Notes: generated from the letters alone by a model not told the origin. 64,000 nucleotides of DNA from Alteromonadaceae bacterium XY-R5 (GCA_001660395.1 LXWE01000002.1:1-64000), one strand, 5' to 3'. Positions 19,429 to 28,774 are shown, numbered from the stretch's first letter. A program made the numbers and translations.

Positions 19429-19528
19429 ACCAAAGCGGTGTCTCAGGCGATATCCCATTAGGTGACATACCTTGTTACACAAGGGCCTGAAATTACATAC
19501 CAGCTTGAATGTTTTAATCGTTAAATAA

Positions 19529-19557
19529 TAAGCGAAACACATTATAATGTTCGCTAA
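19529..19557 (+). promoter_or_regulatory. Promoter/operator of the first SlyA-like gene
   Basis: TAAGCGAA (19529-19536) and TTCGCTAA (19550-19557) form a 7-of-8 inverted repeat around CATTATAATG, which contains a consensus -10 TATAAT at 19543-19548. A repeat that brackets the -10 box about 25-50 bases before the gene is what an autorepressed MarR-family promoter would show. The half-site resembles the GCTAA arm of SlyA sites. Confidence 0.55.
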
Positions 19558-19581
19558 CAAGATTTCAGAGGAAGTACAGCT

Positions 19582-20091
19582 ATGGCTCTTGCAGAAAACA
19601 CACTCTACTCTGAGCCTCAGAGTGATGAGTTACCCTTACACCTTGCAATTAAACCTTCATTAGGTGGCGCCCTTGGGCGTATGCATCGCCTGTGGCGTCA
19701 GGCAATTAACAATCTTGTTAAAGCCAAAGGCGTTAATGAAAGCCGTTGGTTGGTGATGATGACCCTGGAAAAAATTGGTGAAGGTTGTACACAGCAAACC
19801 TTAGCAAATGAACTATGCATTGAAATGCCTTCATTGACGCGTACCTTGAATCAACTGGAAGAGCAAAATCTCGTCGAACGTCGCCGGGATCAGTCGGATC
19901 GACGCGTACATTGTTTGTGGCTGACGGCAAAAGGCCGGGCCATGAGTGATGAGATTAATGCAACCATTCAGCAGGTACGTAGCCGTATTTTCAGTAACTT
20001 AACGGATGAGCAACTCGACAGTTTTGCGCAGGTACTACTGACGATGGAAGCCAACGTGAGAAGCGTAATTGCCGACGGCAAACAAGCTTAA
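19582..20091 (+). CDS. SlyA/MarR-family transcriptional regulator (first copy)
   Basis: Protein of 169 residues. The winged helix-turn-helix runs from ESRWLVMMTLEKIGEGCTQQ through LANELCIEMPSLTRTLNQLE to the wing VERRRDQSDRRVHCLWLT, as in SlyA, which derepresses on binding small aromatic ligands. It is very similar over its core to the gene at 20293, so the pair arose by duplication. A terminator follows, separating it from the second copy. Its ligand and targets are unknown. Confidence 0.88.
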   Translation: MALAENTLYSEPQSDELPLHLAIKPSLGGALGRMHRLWRQAINNLVKAKGVNESRWLVMMTLEKIGEGCTQQTLANELCIEMPSLTRTLNQLEEQNLVERRRDQSDRRVHCLWLTAKGRAMSDEINATIQQVRSRIFSNLTDEQLDSFAQVLLTMEANVRSVIADGKQA

Positions 20092-20123
20092 ACAAGCTCT
20101 TTGAGATTTTAATCTCTCTCTGC

Positions 20124-20153
20124 AAAGCCCGCTATATGCGGGCTTTGTCATTT
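20124..20153 (+). terminator. Terminator between the two SlyA-like genes
   Basis: AAAGCCCGC and GCGGGCTTT form a 9-base stem around TATAT, followed by GTCATTTTT. Confidence 0.75.
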
Positions 20154-20233
20154 TTACAGCAAATTCGGAAGAAAAATTACTCAACTTTGTCGCTGGTCAC
20201 AAGATTTCCTCTTTTGGTCGCAATCGGTGGTTG

Positions 20234-20267
20234 TTAGCATGCTAATCATGATAATATGCAAAGCATA
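20234..20267 (+). promoter_or_regulatory. SlyA-type operator in the promoter of the efflux operon
   Basis: TTAGCATGCTAA (20234-20245) is a perfect 12-base palindrome differing by one base from the published SlyA consensus TTAGCAAGCTAA. A second hyphenated palindrome, TATGC-AAA-GCATA, lies at 20255-20267. TTGTTA at 20231 and TAATAT at 20252 could be -35 and -10, which would place the first palindrome in the spacer. Confidence 0.65.
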
Positions 20268-20292
20268 CTATTAGTCTGCTAAGGAAGTTGTT

Positions 20293-20829
20293 ATGTCCAC
20301 GCAATCCAAAGTCCTGCCTTTTTCCAAATTTATCGAACCTCAGTTTGACGTTACCGAAACTGACGAAAACGCGCCGTTTTATCTGACTCTGAAGCCGTCT
20401 CTGGGGGCTACGCTGGGACGTGTTCATCGTTTATGGCGCACTGCTGTGAATAACAGTGTCCGTAAAGCGGGAATCAACGAAAGCCGCTGGTTAGTGATGA
20501 TCACCTTAGAGAAAATCGGTGAAGGTTGTACCCAGCAGGCGCTGGCGAATGAATTGTGTATTGAAATGCCGTCGCTCACTCGTACCCTCAATCAGCTCGA
20601 AGATCAGCAGTTAGTTGAGCGTCGTCGTGATCCGTCTGACCGTCGTGTCCACAGATTGTGGTTAACCGAAAAGGGAACAGTGATGAATAACAAGATCACT
20701 GAGGAAATCCGACATGTACGTGAAGCGGTTTTGGTCAATATTGATGAAGCTCGCCTAAACGAATTTGCTTCGATGTTAGTAACGATGGAAGACAATGCGC
20801 GCGCCTTGCTCAAGGAGAGCAAAGCATAA
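20293..20829 (+). CDS. SlyA/MarR-family transcriptional regulator (second copy, efflux operon)
   Basis: Protein of 178 residues with the same winged-helix core as its upstream neighbour (NESRWLVMITLEKIGEGCTQ, LVERRRDPSDRRVHRLWLT) but a divergent N-terminus and C-terminal helix. Its stop overlaps the HlyD gene start by one base (TAATG), so it is the first gene of a regulator-adaptor-permease operon. In E. coli, slyA similarly neighbours ydhIJK, an HlyD plus FUSC-type set. The operator just upstream suggests autoregulation. Confidence 0.88.
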   Translation: MSTQSKVLPFSKFIEPQFDVTETDENAPFYLTLKPSLGATLGRVHRLWRTAVNNSVRKAGINESRWLVMITLEKIGEGCTQQALANELCIEMPSLTRTLNQLEDQQLVERRRDPSDRRVHRLWLTEKGTVMNNKITEEIRHVREAVLVNIDEARLNEFASMLVTMEDNARALLKESKA

Positions 20830-21893
20830 TGACACCAGACCAGAGCTTTGCGCGTTGGGTGAAAATTTCCCTGGCTGCCTTTGCGGTACTGTTTGTGTAT
20901 TACCTGCTGGCGGATATCTATATGCCAGTGACACCGCAATCACGCGTGATTCACCCTGTGATAAAAGTGGCTCCAAGAGTGACGGGTACCATAGTTGAGG
21001 TGAATGTAGCCAACAACCAGCATGTACAAGCCGGAGATGTATTATTTTCATTGGATCCGCTGCCTTATCAGCTTGCCGTTGAGCAAGCCGAGCTGAGCCT
21101 TGAATCTGTGCATCAGCAAAATGCCGAGTTGGACGCCTCCATTCAGCAGGCACAACAACAGGTTGAGCTGGCCAAGGTCACGCTGGCAAATTTGCAACGT
21201 GAACGGGATCGACTGGAACCATTATCGCGGCAAAACAGTGTTTCGCGTCAAGCCTACGATGATGCGGTCACTGCGCATGAGCAGGGACTGGTAAGCTTGC
21301 ACGCTCAGCAGGCAAATTTACAGAAACTGATGGTTGAGCGTGGTGATAAAGGCGATAGTAATCTGGCATTGCGTCAAGCCCGTAACAAGCTTGAGCAGGC
21401 AAAGCTGAACCTAAGTTACACGCAGGTTAAAGCGCAGGCGAGCGGTGTGGTCTCAAACCTCCAGTTAACCCCTGGCACCTATGCCAGTGCCGGCAACCCG
21501 TTGGCTGCTTTGGTAACAGATAAGGCTGAGCTGGTGGCTGATTTTCGTGAAAAGTCCTTATCAAAACTGAGATTGGGATCTGACGCCTCAGTAGTGTTTG
21601 ATGCGTTACCCGGCGAGGTATTTACTGCCAAGGTGACAGCACTTGATGCGGGAACCACGGATGGCCAGTTGAATGCCGATGGCAATCTGGCTGTACCCGA
21701 TGTTACCGACCGCTGGGTTCGCAGTGCACAGCGTCAACGTGTGCATCTGCAATTACTGGAAACACCTGAACATCCCCTTGGGCTGCCTTCCGGTGCAAGG
21801 GCAACTGTGCAACTGCATCACACAGACGGCATGTTTGCCTGGCTCGGAAAAATGCAGATAGAGCTAATCAGTCTGATCCATTTTATTTACTGA
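20829..21893 (+). CDS. HlyD-family membrane-fusion (periplasmic adaptor) protein
   Basis: Protein of 354 residues with one N-terminal membrane helix (about 11-28), a biotinyl-lipoyl half motif (VAPRVTGTIVEVNVANNQHV), a Gln-rich coiled-coil hairpin (about 85-190), the second lipoyl half (YTQVKAQASGVVSN) and a beta-barrel. This is the order in EmrA/YibH-type adaptors, which link an inner-membrane pump to an outer-membrane channel. No channel gene is nearby, so a TolC from elsewhere would be needed. Coupled to the regulator before it; the permease follows after 7 bases. Confidence 0.9.
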   Translation: MTPDQSFARWVKISLAAFAVLFVYYLLADIYMPVTPQSRVIHPVIKVAPRVTGTIVEVNVANNQHVQAGDVLFSLDPLPYQLAVEQAELSLESVHQQNAELDASIQQAQQQVELAKVTLANLQRERDRLEPLSRQNSVSRQAYDDAVTAHEQGLVSLHAQQANLQKLMVERGDKGDSNLALRQARNKLEQAKLNLSYTQVKAQASGVVSNLQLTPGTYASAGNPLAALVTDKAELVADFREKSLSKLRLGSDASVVFDALPGEVFTAKVTALDAGTTDGQLNADGNLAVPDVTDRWVRSAQRQRVHLQLLETPEHPLGLPSGARATVQLHHTDGMFAWLGKMQIELISLIHFIY

Positions 21894-21900
21894 GTCAGTA

Positions 21901-22962
21901 ATGAGCCGCTTTAAAACGCACCTGTTGGTGAAAAAGACCGAGTTAAATGCCAATGACCTGCAACAGTGTTTGCGCCTGGCATTTGGCTCGAGTCTTGGCT
22001 TTTTTATTTGTAAGTATATGGGCTGGAGTTACGGTGTGTTTTATACCGTGTTTCCGATGTTGCTGCTGGGAATGTTGCCTAAATTAGAGCGCACGCACAT
22101 ATACCAGTATCTCGCTAATGTGGCACTGGTTACGGCGTATGTTCCCTTAGTCCAGGGGCTATTTGGCAGTAAACCTGTGCCCATGGTCATCATTGTCGGA
22201 CTGACATTTTTGTGGTTATTCAGGATCATGAGTCAGGGGCGTTTCTTTTTGTTTGCCGCATGCGCAGCCGTTCATCTGTCCATCGTGCTGCATTTCGCCA
22301 GTTACTCAAATACTGATGTGCAGTCGCTGATTTGGTCCCATTTGTTCGGTGCATTAACCAGTTTGCTAATCGCGTTGCTGATGATGTGGCTATTTGCAGA
22401 TAAAGAACCCAGAGCGCCTCGTCCGCCTATGCACAAAACCGATGCTGAACATCGGCATGAAGTTATTTTGGGCGCGACCTTAGCGACGCTGTCGTTTGTG
22501 GCCTTTCAGTGTCTGGATTTAAAAAGCGATTTGCCGGCTCAGGTTGCGACTCTGTTGATTTTGTTCCCGATGCGCTGGAAAGCAGGAGCAATCGCCTCCT
22601 GGAACCGTATTCTTGGAACATTAGTCGGGTGTGTATTCGGCTTGATTACTCAGGCGATGTTATTTAGTCATTATGGCAATCTGCTCTTTGTGCTGATGCT
22701 GTTCTGGATTAGTGTGATGTTGTTTGCGCGTTATTTGTGTCTGGAAGGGGGCGTATCGGCAGGCGGGTTTAGTGCGATGAGTTCACTGGGGACCTTGTAC
22801 AGTCAGTATCTGACGCCAACTCAGGATATGCTTTCAAGCAGTGTGTATAGGGTTACGTCCCTGAGCATAGCCGTCATGCTGACCTTATGTATCATTTACC
22901 TTATGCATAAGTTACTCAATCAGTTTCAGGCAACCAGGTTGTCGGATTATTATCTGGATTAA
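21901..22962 (+). CDS. DUF2955 inner-membrane permease-like protein
   Basis: Protein of 353 residues with about ten hydrophobic segments in two similar halves, each starting with a short polar stretch, as in the aromatic-acid exporter/FUSC-like superfamily. DUF2955 proteins are regularly paired with an HlyD adaptor, as here. It is likely the energised inner-membrane part of a tripartite pump controlled by the SlyA-like repressor. The substrate is unknown; aromatic acids would be a guess from the superfamily. Confidence 0.78.
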   Translation: MSRFKTHLLVKKTELNANDLQQCLRLAFGSSLGFFICKYMGWSYGVFYTVFPMLLLGMLPKLERTHIYQYLANVALVTAYVPLVQGLFGSKPVPMVIIVGLTFLWLFRIMSQGRFFLFAACAAVHLSIVLHFASYSNTDVQSLIWSHLFGALTSLLIALLMMWLFADKEPRAPRPPMHKTDAEHRHEVILGATLATLSFVAFQCLDLKSDLPAQVATLLILFPMRWKAGAIASWNRILGTLVGCVFGLITQAMLFSHYGNLLFVLMLFWISVMLFARYLCLEGGVSAGGFSAMSSLGTLYSQYLTPTQDMLSSSVYRVTSLSIAVMLTLCIIYLMHKLLNQFQATRLSDYYLD

Positions 22963-23017
22963 CGAGTGAAGGATTGACACCAGCCGACATGCACCATTGG
23001 TCGGCTGATGCATGTCA

Positions 23018-24073
23018 TTATCGCTGCGCCAGACTCTCGAACAACTCAGAGGTTTGAGTACGGGCGTCAGCTCCCCCCCATAACGCCGCAGGTGCTGTGG
23101 CCATACGGCCATGTTCAAAAGGGATGGGAGAGCGACGATCGGATGCAATTAATAACGGACCGTCCAGGTCGACATAGTCGGCATTGCCACACAGCAGGCG
23201 GGCCGGCGCCATCGCAAGAGATGAGCCCACCATACAGCCCACCATAATTTTAAAACCCAGTGCCATCGCCTCCAGCTGCAATTCAAGTGCTTCTGTGAGA
23301 CCGCCAGTTTTATCCAGTTTTATATTTACCGCCTGATATTTACCCACCAAAAGCGCAAGGCCTTCCCGGGTATGACACGACTCATCTGCACATAATGGAA
23401 TTGGGCTGGCAAAGTTGCCTAATACGTCATCATCTCCTGCAGGCAGAGGTTGTTCTATCAGAGTAACGCCCAGTGCGGCCAGCTCGGGGCTGACTTGCTT
23501 TAGCACCTCAAAACTCCAGCCTTCGTTAGCGTCTATGATAATTTGGCTGGCTGGACTGGCGTGATGGATCGCACGAACTTTATTTACAACATCATCACTG
23601 TCGAGTTTTACTTTGATCAAGGGCGCCTGATCCAGGGCAATAGCTGCTGCGGCCATCGCATCGGGAGTATCAATACTTAGGGTTTGCGCAGTAATACACT
23701 CGGCTGGTTCGGTCAACTTGAGCAGCTGTGCAACACTTTGCTGCTGTTGCTTGGCGGAAAGGTCCCACAACGCACAATCGAGGGCGTTTCTGGCCGCGCC
23801 AGCGGGTAATGCCTGCTGTACTCGTTGTTGCCAGTCGCGCAGGGATGCAGCAGAGGTTGTGCAATACCCGAGTGTAAATTCATTAAGTTGTGATATTGCG
23901 CCTTCCAGAGATTCTCCATAGCGGGCGTAGGGAACGGCTTCTCCCCAGCCATAATGTTTACCATCCGAGACAATAACCGTTAGCACATCAGCCTGGGTTT
24001 TAGACCCCCTGGCAATACGAAATACCTGGCGTAACGGAAAGCTGTTGATCTGAGTGTGAATCGACAATTGCAT
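23018..24073 (-). CDS. dgcA: N-acetyl-D-glutamate racemase (DgcA); dipeptide-epimerase-like enolase superfamily
   Basis: Protein of 351 residues of the muconate-lactonizing subgroup. The catalytic K-x-K is IKVKLD (about residues 151-156), metal ligands lie in IIDANEG, IEQP and CADES, and the second catalytic Lys is in VNIKLDKTGG. By sequence alone it would be called L-Ala-D/L-Glu epimerase. Context changes the call: with a DUF1611 enzyme 4 bases upstream and a LysR regulator, it matches the marine DgcN-DgcA pathway, in which DgcA converts N-acetyl-D-Glu to N-acetyl-L-Glu. The epimerase role in peptidoglycan recycling remains possible. Confidence 0.78.
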   Translation of the reverse strand: MQLSIHTQINSFPLRQVFRIARGSKTQADVLTVIVSDGKHYGWGEAVPYARYGESLEGAISQLNEFTLGYCTTSAASLRDWQQRVQQALPAGAARNALDCALWDLSAKQQQQSVAQLLKLTEPAECITAQTLSIDTPDAMAAAAIALDQAPLIKVKLDSDDVVNKVRAIHHASPASQIIIDANEGWSFEVLKQVSPELAALGVTLIEQPLPAGDDDVLGNFASPIPLCADESCHTREGLALLVGKYQAVNIKLDKTGGLTEALELQLEAMALGFKIMVGCMVGSSLAMAPARLLCGNADYVDLDGPLLIASDRRSPIPFEHGRMATAPAALWGGADARTQTSELFESLAQR

Positions 24074-24077
24074 CGAC

Positions 24078-25076
24078 TTATTCCAGATTAGCTAATAGTG
24101 CGTCGACACCGCCGCGCATGGGGTCTACACAGGGAACGCCAAATTCTGCGGCGATTGTGTTTCGGATAGCTTCACCTTCTTCGACTGAAACCGCTGAGGT
24201 ATTGACCGAAATGCCAGCCAGTTTGACACCTGGGTTTGTGAGCCGGGCATTGATCATATTCAGTTCTATGGTTTCTTGCAAAGATGGGAAAGGCTGCTGG
24301 GGCAAACCTCGCATGTGAGTGCGCCCTAACGCATGACATACCACCAGATAATCAGGTTGCGAACCATGCAACAACCCCAAACTGACACCGGCAAACGCGG
24401 GATGAGAAAGAGAGCCCTGACCTTCAATAATGTCCCAGTGCTGCGCATCTGCATCCGGCGATAACGACTCCGCCGCACCTGAAATGAAATCGGCAATCAC
24501 GCAATCCAGCGCAATACCCGCGCCACTGACCAAAATCCCACACTGACCGGTTGCGCGAAACGTCGCATCACGTCCGGCGTGTTTCATCGCGTTTGTCAGG
24601 CTTAAAGTGGTATACATTTTACCAACGGAGCAGTCTGTGCCAACGGTAAGTACTCGCTTACCTGAACGTTTTACGCCTTTTCCGGTGTGAAGTTTAACCT
24701 TGGGATGGCGCAGTTCAATTAGCTGCAACCCTTTTTCGCTGGCCTTTTCGGCAATTGCAGGGATGTCGGCCAGTTTGTCATGCAGGCCACTAATAATATC
24801 CAATCCAGCATCCAGTGCTGCCAGGATCGAAGGGATCCAGGCTGGCGCAATAAAGCCACCGCTATTTGCCAGGCCCAGTACTAAGCTTTTGGCACCTTGT
24901 TGTTTTGCCTCAGTAATCGTAAGTGCGGGCAAACCAGTGCTAACAGTACATGCTGGCAGGGCCATTTCGCCAAGACAAAGTTGCGGACACCAGTCGGCTG
25001 CACTTCGCGCCATTTTGATACTGAGGTTGTCCTGGGCATCACCCAAAAATAGTAAGTAAGGGGCTTTTAACGTCAT
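24078..25076 (-). CDS. dgcN: D-glutamate N-acetyltransferase DgcN (DUF1611)
   Basis: Protein of 332 residues with a Rossmann-like N-terminal half and a P-loop-like motif GTDCSVGKMYTTLSL near residue 144, then ATGQCGILVSG and EGQGSLSHPAFAGVSLGLLH, all typical of DUF1611. DgcN acetylates D-glutamate, the first step of the DgcN-DgcA route. I chose ATG 25076 because AAGGT lies upstream and the protein begins at the conserved TLKAPYLLFLGDAQ; an upstream TTG at 25103 is possible. Cotranscribed with dgcA. Confidence 0.8.
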   Translation of the reverse strand: MTLKAPYLLFLGDAQDNLSIKMARSAADWCPQLCLGEMALPACTVSTGLPALTITEAKQQGAKSLVLGLANSGGFIAPAWIPSILAALDAGLDIISGLHDKLADIPAIAEKASEKGLQLIELRHPKVKLHTGKGVKRSGKRVLTVGTDCSVGKMYTTLSLTNAMKHAGRDATFRATGQCGILVSGAGIALDCVIADFISGAAESLSPDADAQHWDIIEGQGSLSHPAFAGVSLGLLHGSQPDYLVVCHALGRTHMRGLPQQPFPSLQETIELNMINARLTNPGVKLAGISVNTSAVSVEEGEAIRNTIAAEFGVPCVDPMRGGVDALLANLE

Positions 25077-25145
25077 GGTTGTTACCTTCTGAATAAGTGT
25101 CAATCTAGTCTAAAGTCGGTGGTGAAAACTTGGAAATACAGCTTA

Positions 25146-26057
25146 TTAGGTAGCTGATAACGCGGGGTTATCAGCATTTTCAAGCAAGGTTTTCTGTAAA
25201 TAGCCCATAAACTCCTGGCATAACTTCGACAGAGGTTTGCTCTCTAAATAAAGGGCGTTGACTGCAAAGGTCAGGGCGGGACTAAAAGAGGCCATTCCCA
25301 CCCCCGGCAGCAGATTGCCTAAGGCGGTGTTTTTATCGATGCAGCAACAGCCCAAACCTTCTGCGACCATGCGCGCTGCCACATAATAGGAGTCTACCTG
25401 CAATGCGCTACGCACATTCATGCCGTCATTTTGTAAACGCTCTTTAGCTAACTGGCCCATGGGGCCGCTTTCCCAGATGCCTATTAACTCATGGCCTGCC
25501 AATTCTGTGCATCCCAATGTACCAGGCTGGTCAGGGAACATGGCTAGTGGATACAAAATGACAATTTCACTTTGTGCAAACGCCTCTCGGGTAATACCTG
25601 GAGCAGAGCTGGAGGCATATTGAATCGCAATATCACACTTATATTCATTTAACGCCTGAATTGCCTGATCGTTATGGGTTGTCAACAGATTGAAATGAAT
25701 ATTGGGGTGATGCTTGCGAAATGCGGCGACTGCTTTGGGAATAACAGAGAATCCCAGGGCCGGTGAAAAGGCCAGATTAATACACCCAAAATCATTGTTT
25801 TGAATATTATCTGAGAGTTTACGGATTGACTGGAGTTGTCGGTAGATTTTGTCAGCTTCAAGGAAGAGGACTTCTGCTTCGGCGGTGGGCGCCAGCTGAC
25901 CTTTATTTCGATGAAACAGGGCAAAGCCTAATTGCATTTCGGCATGGGCCAGCACTTTACTTACCGATGGCTGGGACACGTAAAGTTGTTTGGCTGCCGC
26001 GGTGATCGATCCTGTCGTATAAATTGCGTGAAACACTTCGATGTGTCGAAGTCGCAT
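25146..26057 (-). CDS. dgcR: LysR-family regulator, probable DgcR
   Basis: Protein of 303 residues. The N-terminal winged helix is clear (MRLRHIEVFHAIYTTGSITA, then AAKQLYVSQPSVSKVLAHAE), followed by a periplasmic-binding-like effector domain. It lies 69 bases upstream of dgcN on the same strand. The reported D-Glu pathway has a LysR regulator, DgcR, next to dgcN-dgcA that responds to D-glutamate, so this gene is its likely counterpart. Unlike many LysR genes it is not divergent from its targets. Confidence 0.78.
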   Translation of the reverse strand: MRLRHIEVFHAIYTTGSITAAAKQLYVSQPSVSKVLAHAEMQLGFALFHRNKGQLAPTAEAEVLFLEADKIYRQLQSIRKLSDNIQNNDFGCINLAFSPALGFSVIPKAVAAFRKHHPNIHFNLLTTHNDQAIQALNEYKCDIAIQYASSSAPGITREAFAQSEIVILYPLAMFPDQPGTLGCTELAGHELIGIWESGPMGQLAKERLQNDGMNVRSALQVDSYYVAARMVAEGLGCCCIDKNTALGNLLPGVGMASFSPALTFAVNALYLESKPLSKLCQEFMGYLQKTLLENADNPALSAT

Positions 26058-26380
26058 ACAAATTCCTTAGCCTGTTGATGTTGGTATGGGCGAATCGCTA
26101 CTCTAGCACCGGCATCGGTCAGGGTAATCAATTAAAGGTTATGTGAGGGATAGCTTTTGGTTATATTGTCAAGATTCAGTAAAGATAATTATGCAGCTAA
26201 GGTAAAGCTGGTGAGCTTGCTAATAACTTGATAACGTTAATCAAATTTAAATCGACGTGGCTACACAGGTTGTTCCACATATTACCCCTGCATGACTGAG
26301 TAGATATTCACACCAAATTTTAATACTGTTGCCCTATTCGGGTTATCAGTTGTTGTTGCTATTCAGGATTTGGAGCATTC
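26058..26380. other. Divergent intergenic region between dgcR and the GGDEF-EAL gene
   Basis: About 320 bases with no plausible gene on either strand. It must hold the promoters for dgcR and for the diguanylate cyclase/phosphodiesterase gene. I could not assign clear -35/-10 pairs or a LysR box. Confidence 0.5.
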
Positions 26381-28774
26381 TTGGTTAAACTCCGTAAATA
26401 CTCGTTAATTAAGCGTCTTTGGATACCGCTGCTATTGTTGATCCTGATATCTGGTGTGTTTACCGGCGGTGCGTTACTGTGGCAGGTCAAAAGTGAAATT
26501 TCGCGAGTAAACCTTGAACAGGCAAAGTCCATTGAAGCCAGCTTCCGTTACAGCCTGAATAAAGATGCAGAGATATATCAGTCTTTAATTCAAAGAGTTA
26601 AAGACAATATCGAAATAACCCGAGCGTTTGCAGAGCGAGATCAGCAAAGATTACTTGCCTTATCGGCCCCTCTTTTTAGCCACTTGAATAAAGATTTTCG
26701 GGTGACACATTTCTACTTCCACTTACCGGATCGCTATAACTTTCTGCGTGTGCATAAGCCCGAAAAGGCGGGAGATTTTATCGATCGCACCACCTTGCAA
26801 GAGGCTGTAAGTCTGCAAAAGGATTTTTGGGGTGTCGAGATTGGTATATTCGGCTGGCATGTTTTGCGCGTTGTTAGCCCATGGTATGTCGATGGCAAGT
26901 TAATTGGCTATTTGGAACTGGGTGAAGAAATTAATCATCTTATTCAGGGTACCAATGAACTCTACGGCGTTAATACGGCAATTCTATTAAGTAAAAGCAG
27001 ACTTAATGAAGCGCGCTGGAACGAGATCAATCCAAATGCACATTATGGCTGGAATACATTGAATGACTTTGTGGTGGAATCTACTAATGGTCAAGCCCTT
27101 AAACCAGCAGTGATGAACTGGATGCTGGATATTTCTTATCCCACTACAGTGTCTCATTATGCCTGGGGGCAGGGCGTCTATTGGCTGCAACCCATGCCCA
27201 TTTTAAGCGCTGATGGCAGAGTGCATTCCTGGCTGGTGCCCATCATTGAATTGACGGATTTTATCGAGCATCAGGTCATTAATATGGTGTCCTTGCTAAT
27301 CGGATTTGTGATGTGTTGGGGGGGATTGCTTTACTTTTTGGTGATGCAGACTCGTAAGGTTGAGCGTGAACTTGATCAGGCCAATTATCGTTTGGGGCAA
27401 GAGCGGGAAGAAAAACTTTATGCGCAGGCGATGGTTGAACAGCAGGCCCGTTTCGATGGTTTAACAGGTTTACCTAATCGACAACAATTCACCACTGAGT
27501 TAGCTCAAACCCTGAAAAACATCAGCCGTTTTGAATACGGTGCGGTGGTGTTTATCGATTTAGACCACTTTAAATTTATTAATGATTCAATGGGGCATGG
27601 CGTAGGGGATTATGTCATTAATACCGTTGCGGCACGGATTAAGAGTATTCTGCGTGGCAGCGATTATCTGGCCAGATTTGGCGGTGACGAATTTGTGCTG
27701 TTACTGCGTGAGTTCAACACGTCGGCGTATGAAGCCAGACAGCTATATCAGAATATCGCGAATAAATTAATCGCGCTGTTTGATGCACCATTAGACATTC
27801 GAGGTGTAAAACACCATGTGACAGCCAGCTTTGGTATCAGTTGCTTTCCAAGTGATAGCAAGAAGGCCGAAGAGTTGTTGCAATACGCCGACGCAGCGAT
27901 GAATGAGGCGAAAAAACTAGGGCGTAATCGGGCGGTGTTTTTTGAGGCCTCACTACAGGATGCCTTGTCCTACCGAATGCGGCTGGAAGCGGAAATGCGC
28001 CCGGCATTGCAAAATCATCAGTTTTTCCTGGTGTTTCAACCTAAATACACTCATACCGGGGGGATTGCTGGAGCAGAGGTACTAGTACGCTGGCAGCATC
28101 CGAAACTGGGTTTGATCCCGCCCACGGATTTTATCGCTATTGCTGAGGAAACGTCGCTGATTCACCCGCTAAGCGACTGGATAATGCGCGAAGCGTTAAT
28201 CTCTTTACGTAAGCTCTGTGAAACTGGAGCTGCTAGAGATTTCGCCTTGTCTATTAATATCAGTCCGGTCCAGTTCCGTCAGCAGGACTTTGTCGAAAAA
28301 GTAACGAAGCTGGTGGATGAAGTGGGGATTCCGGCAGGCAATCTGGTATTAGAAATTACCGAAGGGTTGCTGATCGACGACATTGCTGAGACCAAACGCA
28401 AATTGCTGGCCTTAAAAGCCCGCAATATTCAGATATCGATAGATGACTTTGGAACCGGCTATTCATCACTTTCTTATTTGCAACAACTGCCCATTGATGA
28501 ACTTAAAATTGATCGCAGCTTTGTCGCAGATATCCTGCCAGAAAAAGGTAACACAGGCATTGTTGAAGCTATTTTGTCGATGGGGAAACACCTTGGTTTG
28601 AGGATCGTCGCCGAAGGGGTAGAACAGGCGCATCAGCAGGCCTTTTTACAATCGCACCAGTGCTACCTTTATCAAGGGTTCTATTACAGTAAGCCTGTGC
28701 CACTTGCGACCCTCGGTTCTATGCTTGCGCTACAGAGCAGCGCAGGCTCAAAACGAGAACTGCCGACCAAATAA
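26381..28774 (+). CDS. Membrane-bound dCache-GGDEF-EAL c-di-GMP enzyme
   Basis: Protein of 797 residues. A first membrane helix (about 13-32), a periplasmic sensor of the double-Cache type (FYFHLPDRYNFLRVHKPEKA near 110) and a second helix (about 292-315) lead into GGDEF and EAL domains. The cyclase site FGGDEFVLLL is intact. The EAL domain has EVLVRW in place of EAL, but NISP, EITEG, DDFGTGYSS, KIDRSF and AEGVE residues are all present, so phosphodiesterase activity is plausible. It may do either reaction depending on the sensed ligand. The start is TTG at 26381 with GGAG 6 bases upstream. It neighbours the exopolysaccharide cluster. Confidence 0.9.
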   Translation: MVKLRKYSLIKRLWIPLLLLILISGVFTGGALLWQVKSEISRVNLEQAKSIEASFRYSLNKDAEIYQSLIQRVKDNIEITRAFAERDQQRLLALSAPLFSHLNKDFRVTHFYFHLPDRYNFLRVHKPEKAGDFIDRTTLQEAVSLQKDFWGVEIGIFGWHVLRVVSPWYVDGKLIGYLELGEEINHLIQGTNELYGVNTAILLSKSRLNEARWNEINPNAHYGWNTLNDFVVESTNGQALKPAVMNWMLDISYPTTVSHYAWGQGVYWLQPMPILSADGRVHSWLVPIIELTDFIEHQVINMVSLLIGFVMCWGGLLYFLVMQTRKVERELDQANYRLGQEREEKLYAQAMVEQQARFDGLTGLPNRQQFTTELAQTLKNISRFEYGAVVFIDLDHFKFINDSMGHGVGDYVINTVAARIKSILRGSDYLARFGGDEFVLLLREFNTSAYEARQLYQNIANKLIALFDAPLDIRGVKHHVTASFGISCFPSDSKKAEELLQYADAAMNEAKKLGRNRAVFFEASLQDALSYRMRLEAEMRPALQNHQFFLVFQPKYTHTGGIAGAEVLVRWQHPKLGLIPPTDFIAIAEETSLIHPLSDWIMREALISLRKLCETGAARDFALSINISPVQFRQQDFVEKVTKLVDEVGIPAGNLVLEITEGLLIDDIAETKRKLLALKARNIQISIDDFGTGYSSLSYLQQLPIDELKIDRSFVADILPEKGNTGIVEAILSMGKHLGLRIVAEGVEQAHQQAFLQSHQCYLYQGFYYSKPVPLATLGSMLALQSSAGSKRELPTK

